Assembly (NCBI GenBank): GCA_934502885.1 | Contig: CAKSUT010000008.1 | Span: 1 to 64,000, forward strand | Direction: 5' to 3' | Length of the DNA: 64,000 bases | DNA from: an uncultured Eubacteriales bacterium | GTDB lineage: Bacteria > Bacillota > Clostridia > Oscillospirales > CAG-382 | Shown here: piece by piece, positions 39,120-46,864 of the stretch | Position numbering within the stretch: the first letter of the stretch is position 1 | Layout of the letters: each line of letters opens with the position of its first letter | Program-made: the position numbers and the translations under genes | The notes under the pieces: model-generated | Databases searched by the model: none | What the model was told of the DNA's origin: nothing | Seen by the model: the letters and a program-made list of their open reading frames with translations, nothing else

Positions 39120-41120
39120 ATGAATCTTACAGCAAAAATCATATCGGACGGAACGAATATATGCACCGTCGAAAAAACCTGCGACGGCTTTGAGAATATG
39201 ACCGCCGTGTTTGTTGACGCCAAGACCGACGAGGGCAAATTTTTCTCCGCCGACTGCGCCGTTGAGCTTACGGTCGGTGATCTTACGGGCGTGAAGAGAT
39301 ACCTTGCGGATTACAGATACTCTCCGTTCTGGTGCAGGCCGTTCTTCGGCAAGGAGCTTCGGGATGTGCCTGCCGAAACTCAGACGCTTCTCTTCGAGAA
39401 GAACGACGGCACTTACGAAATTCTGCTTGCAACCTGCGGCGAAGAGTATAAGTGTACGTTCTTGGGCGACAAGTGGGGACTCCGCGCGAGAGTTTACAGC
39501 TGGTACGACGGCATGACCGAGTGCAAGACGCTTGCTTTCGTCAGAGGCACGGGTGCGAATCCGTATGAGCTTCTCCACCGTGCGTTTAAGTTTGCTGTAC
39601 ATATGCTCGGCGACAAGATAAAGATGCGTGAGGACAGACCCTACCCCGAAATATTCGAGTACCTCGGCTGGTGTTCTTGGGACGCTTTCAACATTCAGGT
39701 CAGCGAGGATAAGCTTCTCACAAAGTGCCGGGAGTTCAAGGACAAGAATATTCCGATAAGATGGGCTATTCTCGACGATATGTGGGCGGACGTAAAGGAA
39801 TTCGAGGGCAAGACTTACAGCACAAGAAGCGAGATGTTTGCTCTCATGCACTCCTCCACGCTCTATTCCTTCGAAGCGGCGCCCCTGCGTTTCCCGAACG
39901 GTCTCAAGCACTGTATCGACGAAATGAAGAAGTACGGCATCGAGGTCGGTATGTGGCATCCCACGACCGGCTACTGGAAGGGCGTCACCCGAGGCGGCAC
40001 TATAGATAGGGACCACGGCAACGCTCTCATCGAGAGAAAAGGCTACCTCGTTCCCGGTACGGAGTACGAACAGTTCCATGAATTCTTCGATGCGTTCCAC
40101 AGCTTCTTCGAGGAGTGCGGTGCGTCGTTCGTAAAGGTTGACAACCAGAGCTGCATCGATCAGTGGTATAAGGGCGCAGCACCCGTCGGCAAGGTCGCTT
40201 CCAATATGCATAAGGCTATAGAAAAGTCGGTCTACGACCACTTCGACGGCGCACTCATCAACTGTATGTGTATGTCGTCCGAGAATATGTGGAATCGTCC
40301 GGACACCGCCGTTGCACGCTGCTCGAACGACTTTACCCCCGAGAGCCGCGAGTGGTTCTATCATCACATCTCGCAGTGCGTGTTCAACTGCCTCACACAG
40401 GGTCAGCTCATGTGGTGCGACTGGGATATGTGGTGGACCGACGACAGCCAGGCGATAAAGAACAGCGTTCTCCGCGCAATCTCCGGCGGTCCCATCTACG
40501 TCAGCGACACAGCCGAGAGAAGCAGACGCGAGGTTCTCGTTCCCCTTTGCCTCTCCGACGGACGCATTCTCAGAACCGACGCTCCGGCAGTCCCGACCTT
40601 CGACTGCATCTTCAGTGATTTTGAACACGCCGAAGTGCCCTTTAAGACATGGTCTCACTCCGGCGATACCTACTATGTTGCGGCGTTCAACATAAATCAG
40701 CAGAAAGCTCCCGTCAAGGGAACGGTTTCCGTGAAGGACGTAAACGCAGACAAGAGATACGACAGGTATCTCGTCATTGAGCAGTTCACCGGCGAATGGC
40801 ATATCGTCGGCAAGGACGAGACGATAGACGTTTCTCTCGAAAACGAGGACGTATTCAGACTCTATAAGTTTATTCCGATAGTAAACGGCAGAGCAATAGC
40901 CGGACTTGACGAAAAGTTTATTTCCACGCTCACCGTAAAGGAAATTTCGGACGACGGCTTCACTCTTGCCGAAAGCGGCAACTTTACGTTCTATACCGAT
41001 AAGAAGCCTGCGTTTGTAAGAGTCGGCAATACCGACACCGAGTTCACATACGACGGCGGACTCTGCAAGGTAAAAGCTCCCGAAGCGGCGGAAAAGACAA
41101 AGGTCGTTATCGGATATTGA
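39120..41120 (+). CDS. GH36-type alpha-galactosidase / raffinose-synthase-like protein
   Basis: A 666-aa intracellular glycosidase of clan GH-D. The catalytic barrel has FEYLGWCSWDAFN, RWAILDDMWAD, GIEVGMWHPTTGYWKG, the nucleophile motif SFVKVDNQS and the acid/base motif VARCSNDFTP. These match the raffinose synthase / seed-imbibition subgroup of GH36. In bacteria this subgroup usually hydrolyses alpha-galactosides. ATG 39120 is preferred to GTG 39108 because GGAAGGTGA precedes it. There is no signal peptide. It is followed by an unrelated membrane protein and, convergently, by a GH27 alpha-galactosidase. Confidence 0.9.
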   Translation: MNLTAKIISDGTNICTVEKTCDGFENMTAVFVDAKTDEGKFFSADCAVELTVGDLTGVKRYLADYRYSPFWCRPFFGKELRDVPAETQTLLFEKNDGTYEILLATCGEEYKCTFLGDKWGLRARVYSWYDGMTECKTLAFVRGTGANPYELLHRAFKFAVHMLGDKIKMREDRPYPEIFEYLGWCSWDAFNIQVSEDKLLTKCREFKDKNIPIRWAILDDMWADVKEFEGKTYSTRSEMFALMHSSTLYSFEAAPLRFPNGLKHCIDEMKKYGIEVGMWHPTTGYWKGVTRGGTIDRDHGNALIERKGYLVPGTEYEQFHEFFDAFHSFFEECGASFVKVDNQSCIDQWYKGAAPVGKVASNMHKAIEKSVYDHFDGALINCMCMSSENMWNRPDTAVARCSNDFTPESREWFYHHISQCVFNCLTQGQLMWCDWDMWWTDDSQAIKNSVLRAISGGPIYVSDTAERSRREVLVPLCLSDGRILRTDAPAVPTFDCIFSDFEHAEVPFKTWSHSGDTYYVAAFNINQQKAPVKGTVSVKDVNADKRYDRYLVIEQFTGEWHIVGKDETIDVSLENEDVFRLYKFIPIVNGRAIAGLDEKFISTLTVKEISDDGFTLAESGNFTFYTDKKPAFVRVGNTDTEFTYDGGLCKVKAPEAAEKTKVVIGY

Positions 41121-41155
41121 TTGTATACGGAGGTATACGGAAAGGGTGTATGTAA

Positions 41156-41794
41156 ATGACAATCAAGCCCGAATATGAGGCGGCGTGCAAATATGTTCTC
41201 GGAAGCATAAAGAACGTGACCGACGTCGTGCGCTCGGTGAGAGAGTTTTTCACCCACATAGACAATGCGTTTGCTCTCTTCCGCACAAAAGAGGAATACC
41301 TCGACCTGCGAAGCGGCGAACAGGAAATAGGACTTTATTTCGGACTTTCGTTCTGGAGCACGGTGCTTTTTCGAGTGATATCGATTATCATGGCGATATT
41401 TGCGGCGGCTTTCATTCCGTTTGATGAAATAAGAGTCATAGGACTTCTGACAGTGCCGTTCTCGATTTTTTGGGCGGTGGCGGGTATCGCGCTTTCTCTT
41501 GTGATATGCTCCGCACTTGTATACCTTTCATCGGTGTACTCGGGAGCGTGGAAAAGCATCGTTGCGAAAATTTTCGCGGTTCTTCTGATTATAGGAGCGG
41601 TTTTCACGGCGGTGAATCTTCTCGGTTCGCTTCTCTCGCTTGTGTTTGCCGCGATAAAGATAATCGCGTCTTTCTCGGTGGGAATAGTTTCCGTAATTTC
41701 AAGCCTCTTTTCGCTTATTGAGGACGCTTTGTCGATAGCGCTTTGCGTTACCGCACTCAACGGTCTTAACAAGGGAATCGAGTACCACAGATAA
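41156..41794 (+). CDS. Uncharacterised multi-pass membrane protein
   Basis: A 212-aa protein. The first 65 residues are polar and helical (cytoplasmic), followed by about four hydrophobic segments: LYFGLSFWSTVLFRVISIIMAIFAAAF, GLLTVPFSIFWAVAGIALSLVICSALVYL, IVAKIFAVLLIIGAVFTAVNLLG and IIASFSVGIVSVISSLFSLI. I do not recognise the family. It sits 35 bp after the GH36 gene with a plausible ribosome site (GGAAAGGG), so it is probably co-transcribed, but nothing links its function to sugars. Confidence 0.75.
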   Translation: MTIKPEYEAACKYVLGSIKNVTDVVRSVREFFTHIDNAFALFRTKEEYLDLRSGEQEIGLYFGLSFWSTVLFRVISIIMAIFAAAFIPFDEIRVIGLLTVPFSIFWAVAGIALSLVICSALVYLSSVYSGAWKSIVAKIFAVLLIIGAVFTAVNLLGSLLSLVFAAIKIIASFSVGIVSVISSLFSLIEDALSIALCVTALNGLNKGIEYHR

Positions 41795-41825
41795 ATATGT
41801 GCCGCAAAGCGGAGATTTATGACGA

Positions 41826-41866
41826 CAAAAGAGCGACCCTTTTACGGGGTCGCTCTCGTTTTCTTA
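41826..41866. terminator. Bidirectional terminator
   Basis: AGAGCGACCC/GGGTCGCTCT (41830-41839 with 41847-41856) flanked by A and T runs, between convergent genes. Confidence 0.85.
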
Positions 41867-42064
41867 ATCAAACAGCGTGCAGCCGCTTTTTTTGAACCGC
41901 TCTATCATTATGAGAAGCTCATCCTCGGAGGCTCCGAAGTGTTCGCCGAGGCAGGACATACACATAAATTCCGTCGCGCCTCGGTTGACAAGCTTTTTGT
42001 GAAGTCCTATTTCGTCATAGGAAAGCTTCTTGCCGCATTTCATGCAGACTTCTTCACGGTACAT
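41864..42064 (-). CDS. Small zinc-ribbon-like protein
   Basis: A 66-aa protein with two CxxC knuckles (VCMKCGKKL and FMCMSCLGEHFG) about 25 residues apart, so a zinc ribbon is likely. A helical end (DELLIMIERFKKSGCTLFD) follows. The start lies directly after the GH27 stop with a poor ribosome site, so translation may be coupled; a second Met at residue 8 is an alternative. Similar small cysteine proteins are common in Clostridia without assigned function. Confidence 0.75.
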   Translation of the reverse strand: MYREEVCMKCGKKLSYDEIGLHKKLVNRGATEFMCMSCLGEHFGASEDELLIMIERFKKSGCTLFD

Positions 42065-42065
42065 A

Positions 42066-43193
42066 TCAGAATACAGCCTTTACCTTGTAAACCACGCAGT
42101 CGTGAGAGGGGATCGACTTCATAAAGTAGTCCTTTACGGTCACTTCTTCGCCCGTGAATACCTCTTTCATCAAGAGCTTTGCGCCGGAATAGTTCGGGAA
42201 GCCGACGCAGGTAGGGAAGAACTTCGCAGTTGCTTCCTTGTCCGAAAGATTGAAAAGACCGAGCGCAAATTCGTTGTTCGAGAGAACCTTGAAAAGGCAG
42301 AGCGCACGGGAATCGACAAGGTCGCTGAAGTCGTAGGGCTGACGTGCGTCGGGATCCCGGTCTATCGCTATAAGGTCGCGGTTGGTGAGAAGCTCACGGC
42401 AGAAATCGTTGGTGTTTCTGAGGTCGCCGCCCATCATAAGAGGCGCGGAAAGCATACACCAGAGCGCAAAGTGCGTCTTGTAGTCGGCGTCGGTGGGGAT
42501 GTCTCCGCCGTGACTCAGAGCACCGGTGTCGTACATTCCGACAGTGAGCATATCTATGTCGTTGAAACAGCCGGGACCGGAGCAGTTGAAGTGCGGTATC
42601 TGGCTGAGTGCGATTTTCTTCATCGATTCAAATGTGTTGAAGATATCGCCGGTGCTTCTGTACATATGCGCTCCGACGCTTGCCATCCAGTTCCACGACT
42701 CGCCGCATCCCCAGTTGCACGCCGAGAAGAGAATGTCGCGTCCGCAGGTGCGAAGAGCGTTGCTCATTGTGAGGTATGCCTGCTTGCCGTCGGCATTCTT
42801 CGGGAAGTAACAGAAATCATATTTGAGAAAGTCAACGCTCCACTCCGCAAAGGTTGCCGCATCGATAAATTCGTGACCGTAGCTTGACGGATAGCCTGCG
42901 CAGGTGAGTATTCCGGCGCACGAGTACATACCGAACTTGAGTCCTTTGGAGTGTATGTAGTCCGCAACATACTTCATTCCGTGAGGAAACTTTTCGGGAT
43001 CGGGAACGAGTCTTCCGTTTTCGTCTCTCTCTTTCATCGACCAGCAGTCGTCTATGACTATGTACTCGTAACCGGCGTCTTTGTAGCCGTTTTCAACCAT
43101 GGCGTCAGCAGACTCGAGTATGAGCTTTTCGTTTATGTTCGACATGAAGGTGTTCCATGAGTTCCACCCCATGGGCGCTGTTTTTATGTGCAT
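42066..43193 (-). CDS. GH27 alpha-galactosidase
   Basis: A 375-aa glycosidase. The N-terminus TAPMGWNSWNTF is the signature of GH27. YIVIDDCWSM, FGMYSCAGILTCAGYPSSYGHE, the nucleophile motif VDFLKYDFCYFP, HMYRSTGDIF (acid/base Asp) and PLMMGGDLRN follow in the normal order. A small C-terminal beta domain closes the protein. There is no signal peptide, so it cuts imported alpha-galactosides. AAAGGAG is well placed. It has its own promoter, and an AraC regulator lies upstream on the same strand. Confidence 0.95.
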   Translation of the reverse strand: MHIKTAPMGWNSWNTFMSNINEKLILESADAMVENGYKDAGYEYIVIDDCWSMKERDENGRLVPDPEKFPHGMKYVADYIHSKGLKFGMYSCAGILTCAGYPSSYGHEFIDAATFAEWSVDFLKYDFCYFPKNADGKQAYLTMSNALRTCGRDILFSACNWGCGESWNWMASVGAHMYRSTGDIFNTFESMKKIALSQIPHFNCSGPGCFNDIDMLTVGMYDTGALSHGGDIPTDADYKTHFALWCMLSAPLMMGGDLRNTNDFCRELLTNRDLIAIDRDPDARQPYDFSDLVDSRALCLFKVLSNNEFALGLFNLSDKEATAKFFPTCVGFPNYSGAKLLMKEVFTGEEVTVKDYFMKSIPSHDCVVYKVKAVF

Positions 43194-43239
43194 AACTTTT
43201 CTCCTTTACAAATCGTGATTCGGTTTTTACCTTGTGCCT

Positions 43240-43268
43240 ATTCTACCATGAAAACACGCCTTTGTAAA
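43240..43268 (-). promoter_or_regulatory. Promoter of the GH27 gene
   Basis: Minus strand TTTACA (43263-43268), 17-bp spacer, TAGAAT (43240-43245). Confidence 0.7.
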
Positions 43269-43300
43269 TGGTATTTTGTACACTTCTTCATGTGATTTTG

Positions 43301-44068
43301 TTACTTTTGACGCTTCGGAGTGCGGTCTTTGCGCGGTTTTACGTTTCGGGGCTTTATTCCGAAGTGCGTGGTGAACATTCGCGAGAACTGCGAGCTGTCG
43401 GAGAAACCGCAAAGCATAGCTGCCTCCGTGCAGGACGCTTCACCTGCTTCGAGAAGTGCTTTCGCACGCAAAAGGCGCTCGCGGATAACCGCTTTCTGCG
43501 GAGATATTCCGAACTCGTTTTTGAAAAGGTGGCGGAAGTACTCGTAGCCGTAACCGCAGCCCTCGGCAAGCGCACGGAAATCCACTTTGCCGCAGCAGTT
43601 CTCGACTATGTAGTTCATGCAGTATCTGAGATCTCTGCCGCCGTTCTTTGCGGCGTCGCAGCCGCGGCGGAGAAATATAAGAAACTCCGTTATCTTTACC
43701 GAAATGAGCTCTTCACTGTAAAGTCCGCGCCGACGCGACTCCTCGTATATTCTTTCGGTGATGTGCGGTACTTCGGGGGAGAAAATGTCTGTGTACACTC
43801 CGCTCGGAATTATGGGAATGTCGGACTCCGAAAAATCGACGCCGAAATATATGACGCTTCCGCTTTTTGTGTGCTTCTCGGAGTGCAAAACTCCCGGCCC
43901 TGTCACGGCGATGCTGTTCTTTTTGAAACTGTAGGTGTTGTCGCCGATGACGGTTTCTCCCTCGCCCGTGTAAAGAACTATCTCCGTTGCCTTGTGTTCG
44001 TGTGCCGTAACGGTGTCGCCGGCGTGGTGCATGAATTTTTCCGCGAAGATAAGTTTTAAATCTTTCAC
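43301..44068 (-). CDS. AraC-family regulator with cupin domain
   Basis: A 255-aa regulator. Residues 1-95 are a cupin sensor (TVTAHEHKATEIVLYTGEGETVIGDNTYSFKKNSIAVTGPGVLHSEKH). The C-terminal 100 residues contain two helix-turn-helices (VDFRALAEGCGYGYEYFRHLF and TEAAMLCGFSDSSQFSRMF). Start is GTG 44068 with GAAAGG upstream. It lies between the GH27 gene (same strand, downstream) and the divergent nucleoside hydrolase gene. The conserved upstream region of the latter (44247-44308) is a plausible target. Confidence 0.92.
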   Translation of the reverse strand: MKDLKLIFAEKFMHHAGDTVTAHEHKATEIVLYTGEGETVIGDNTYSFKKNSIAVTGPGVLHSEKHTKSGSVIYFGVDFSESDIPIIPSGVYTDIFSPEVPHITERIYEESRRRGLYSEELISVKITEFLIFLRRGCDAAKNGGRDLRYCMNYIVENCCGKVDFRALAEGCGYGYEYFRHLFKNEFGISPQKAVIRERLLRAKALLEAGEASCTEAAMLCGFSDSSQFSRMFTTHFGIKPRNVKPRKDRTPKRQK

Positions 44069-44199
44069 TTTTGTTACCGTACCTTTCTGATTTTCGTTGT
44101 TTGGTGCGCAAAGCCGATTGATGCAAAAAGTATATCCGAATTGTTCAATAAACGCGAAAACCGCGCTGTATAGCCTGTGCGGCAGCCGAATCTGACTAC

Positions 44200-44228
44200 A
44201 GTATACTACTTTTTTTATGTTATGTCAA
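44200..44228 (-). promoter_or_regulatory. Consensus promoter of the AraC gene at 43301
   Basis: Minus strand TTGACA (44223-44228), 17-bp spacer, TATACT (44200-44205). It leaves a leader of about 125 nt. Confidence 0.8.
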
Positions 44229-44246
44229 GTATTTTTTGCAATATTT

Positions 44247-44308
44247 AAAACCAAACGATACAATTACAACGAACCGTTATATCAAAAAAGCTTGTTTTGT
44301 GGTAATAT
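44247..44308 (+). promoter_or_regulatory. Activator-type promoter region, copy 1
   Basis: Contains AAAACCAAACGATACAATT (44247-44265), CGTTATATCAA (about 44275-44285) and TTTTGTGGTAATAT with -10 TAATAT (44303-44308); there is no good -35. The same blocks in the same order occur at 51346-51408, which argues they are regulator sites. Confidence 0.6.
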
Positions 44309-44357
44309 ATAAAAAGTACGCTCGGTACACATAACGTCACGAAAGGAAATGAATTAA

Positions 44358-45290
44358 ATGAACAAAAAGCCGAATATGATACGCCCCTATCCGCCGAAAG
44401 GTAAGGTCGATATAATCCTCGATACCGATACATACAACGAAATAGACGATCAGTTTGCCGTATGCTATATGATGCTCTCACCCGAGAAGTTTAACGTCAA
44501 GGGAATATGTGCAGCTCCCTTTTTCAACGAACGCTCGACGGGACCGTGCGACGGTATGGAAAAGAGCTACGATGAGCTTTTGAAAATTTTCTCGCTTCTC
44601 GGACGTGAAAAAGACACGGGACTCATTCACAAGGGTGCGACAAAGTACCTCGACGACGAGAACACTCCCGTTGACTGCGACGCTTCGCACTTTATCGCCG
44701 AGACTGCCGAAAAGTACACTCCCGAGAATCCGCTCTATGTTGCGGCTATAGGAGCAATAACAAACGTTGCCTCCGCTTTCATCGAGAAGCCCGAGATTGC
44801 CGACAGAGTAGTTGTCGTTTGGCTCGGCGGACACGGCAGGGACTTTGAACACACGAAGGAGTTCAACCTTATACAGGACGTTGCGGCGGCGAGAGTCGTA
44901 TTTTCGAGCGGCGCAAGAGTCGTACAGCTTCCGGGCATGGGAGTCGTAAGCGAGCTTCTTATCACAATGCCTGAGCTTGAGCTTTACATTAAAGGCAAAA
45001 ACGCACTCTGCGATTACCTTTACGAAAATGTCCGTGAGTGCAACCCCGAGTCCTACAAAACCCGTCCGTGGGGAAGAGTTATCTGGGACGTATCGGCGAT
45101 AGCGTGGTTCTTCGGCGGCGAGATGAATATGATGTCCTCACGCTTCGACCGCGTGCTTCTTCCCTCGTACAGCGGCATATACGAGAACAACATCGACTGC
45201 GGTTTCCTCGAATACGTTTACAAGTTAAGACGCGACGAGATATTCAACCACCTCTTCAAAAAACTCACGGCGTTTAAAATCGACGGCTGA
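44358..45290 (+). CDS. Nucleoside hydrolase-like protein
   Basis: A 310-aa member of the inosine-uridine nucleoside hydrolase family, which splits the N-glycosidic bond of nucleosides. The calcium-binding signature is present as DIILDTDTYNEIDDQFAV (D-T-D-x-x-x-E-I-D-D). LYVAAIGAITNVASAF and VVWLGGHGRDFEHTKEFNLIQDVAAARVVF are typical of the active-site rim, and WDVSAIAWFF near the end supplies the last calcium-site Asp. GAAAGGAA is 9 nt before the ATG. No sugar or base transporter is adjacent, so substrate is open; some relatives act on other N-ribosides. Confidence 0.9.
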   Translation: MNKKPNMIRPYPPKGKVDIILDTDTYNEIDDQFAVCYMMLSPEKFNVKGICAAPFFNERSTGPCDGMEKSYDELLKIFSLLGREKDTGLIHKGATKYLDDENTPVDCDASHFIAETAEKYTPENPLYVAAIGAITNVASAFIEKPEIADRVVVVWLGGHGRDFEHTKEFNLIQDVAAARVVFSSGARVVQLPGMGVVSELLITMPELELYIKGKNALCDYLYENVRECNPESYKTRPWGRVIWDVSAIAWFFGGEMNMMSSRFDRVLLPSYSGIYENNIDCGFLEYVYKLRRDEIFNHLFKKLTAFKIDG

Positions 45291-45326
45291 TGAAACGTTG
45301 ACTTTGACGTAAAAAGTGAATAAAAA

Positions 45327-45394
45327 CAGAAGCGGAGCATATCGACAGAACCTTGCGGAATGTACAAGGCGAGTCAATATGCTCTGCTTTATTT
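45327..45394. terminator. Bidirectional terminator after nucleoside hydrolase and xylB
   Basis: 11-bp stem (45332-45342 with 45377-45387) with an inner CCTTG/CAAGG hairpin, then TTTATTT on the plus strand and a T-rich run on the minus strand. Confidence 0.8.
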
Positions 45395-45427
45395 GTTAAG
45401 TTGTCTGTAAATTCCGTTGGCTTTGAG

Positions 45428-46864
45428 TTACAGTTCTTTCAGACTTTTGTATATATCCTTCACACTCGGATAAAGCGATTTGTATACGGAGTAAACTCTG
45501 TCGTATTTTTCGGTGTTTTCGACCTTCTGCACCTGCGACGCCTTGCAGAGCTTTTCGCACGCTGCCTCGACGGTCGGGTAAACGTTTGCCGCAACGCCGC
45601 CGAGAATCGCCGCACCGAGAGCCGCACCCTCGTTTGATTTGAAGGTATGAAGCGGCATTCCGTATACTCCTGCCATGATTTTACACCACAGTTCACTCTT
45701 TGCGCCGCCGCCGACCGCAAGCATACCGTCAACCGGAATGCGCATTTCCCTTAAAACCTCCAGGCAGTCACGAAGAGAGTATGCGACTCCCTCCATCACC
45801 GCACGTATGAAGTGTTTTCTTTCGTGTATGGCGGAGATTCCGAAAAACACACCCCTTGCGTCCGGATCGAGGTGCGGCGTGCGCTCACCCATGAGATACG
45901 GAAGATATATAAGTCCCTCCGCTCCCGGCGGCACGCTCTTCGCCGCATCATCCATTTCACGGTAGGTGATATCGCCTGCGAAATTCTCTCTGAACCGCTT
46001 GAGAGACAGTCCTGCCGCCTGCGTAACGCCCATAACGTGCCACTTTCCCGGCACCGCACAGCAAAAAGTGTGAACTCTTCCGGCTTTGTCGATTATCGGT
46101 CTGTCCGTGTGCGCATACACAACTCCACTTGTTCCGACGGTGGTAAATGCTTTGCCGGGTGAAACGACTCCGCAGCCCACAGCCGCACACGCATTGTCTC
46201 CGCCGCCCGCCGCAACGGGGATGCCATGGTAATAACCGCTTACCTCGGTGCTTTCGTGAAGCTTTGGTAAAAGAGCGGTGTCAATGCCGAGCTTTTTCGC
46301 AATTTCCTCCGACCACACTCTGTTTTTCACGTCCAAAAGCTGCATTCCGCTTGCGTCGGAAACGTCGGTCGCAAATTCGCCGGTGAGTCTGTAGCGTATG
46401 TAGTCCTTCGGCAGAAGAATGTGACGGCACTTTGCGTAGTTTTCCGGCTCGTGCTTCTTTACCCACATGATTTTTGACGCCGTAAATCCGGCAAGCGCAG
46501 GGTTCGCACTGATTTCGATAAGTCTATCCCTGCCGACCTTTTCGGTTATTTCCTCGCATTCCGCCGCCGTTCTTCCGTCGCACCAGATGATTGACGGACG
46601 GATAACCCCGCCTTTTTCGTCGAGCATGACAAGACCATGCATCTGACCGGAAAGCCCTATGCCGACGACATTTTCCGTCCCGACGTATTCGAGAGTTTCA
46701 CGCGCGGCGTTCCACCAATCCTCGGGGTTTTGCTCCGCCCAACCGTTGTGCGGCTGATAAAGCAGATACTCGACCGTTTTGGACTTTACGACGTTCCCGT
46801 CCGTGTCAAAAAGCACCGTCTTTGTGCCTGAGGTGCCTATATCGATGCCGATAAGATATCTCAT
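45428..46864 (-). CDS. xylB: Xylulokinase
   Basis: A 478-aa FGGY-family kinase that phosphorylates D-xylulose to feed the pentose phosphate pathway. The N-terminal phosphate loop IGIDIGTSGTKTVLFD, the xylulose contacts GIGLSGQMHGLVMLD and SIIWCDGRTAAECEEI, and the C-terminal LAVGGGAKSELWCKIMAGVYG are all characteristic. The start overlaps the stop of the upstream beta-xylosidase gene by 4 nt. It is the last gene of xylA / GH3 / xylB. Confidence 0.96.
   Translation of the reverse strand: MRYLIGIDIGTSGTKTVLFDTDGNVVKSKTVEYLLYQPHNGWAEQNPEDWWNAARETLEYVGTENVVGIGLSGQMHGLVMLDEKGGVIRPSIIWCDGRTAAECEEITEKVGRDRLIEISANPALAGFTASKIMWVKKHEPENYAKCRHILLPKDYIRYRLTGEFATDVSDASGMQLLDVKNRVWSEEIAKKLGIDTALLPKLHESTEVSGYYHGIPVAAGGGDNACAAVGCGVVSPGKAFTTVGTSGVVYAHTDRPIIDKAGRVHTFCCAVPGKWHVMGVTQAAGLSLKRFRENFAGDITYREMDDAAKSVPPGAEGLIYLPYLMGERTPHLDPDARGVFFGISAIHERKHFIRAVMEGVAYSLRDCLEVLREMRIPVDGMLAVGGGAKSELWCKIMAGVYGMPLHTFKSNEGAALGAAILGGVAANVYPTVEAACEKLCKASQVQKVENTEKYDRVYSVYKSLYPSVKDIYKSLKEL

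Noticed and set aside
39114..41162. A 682-codon open frame antisense to the GH36-type gene
   Set aside because: Shadow of a codon-biased gene; the translation has no recognisable motifs.
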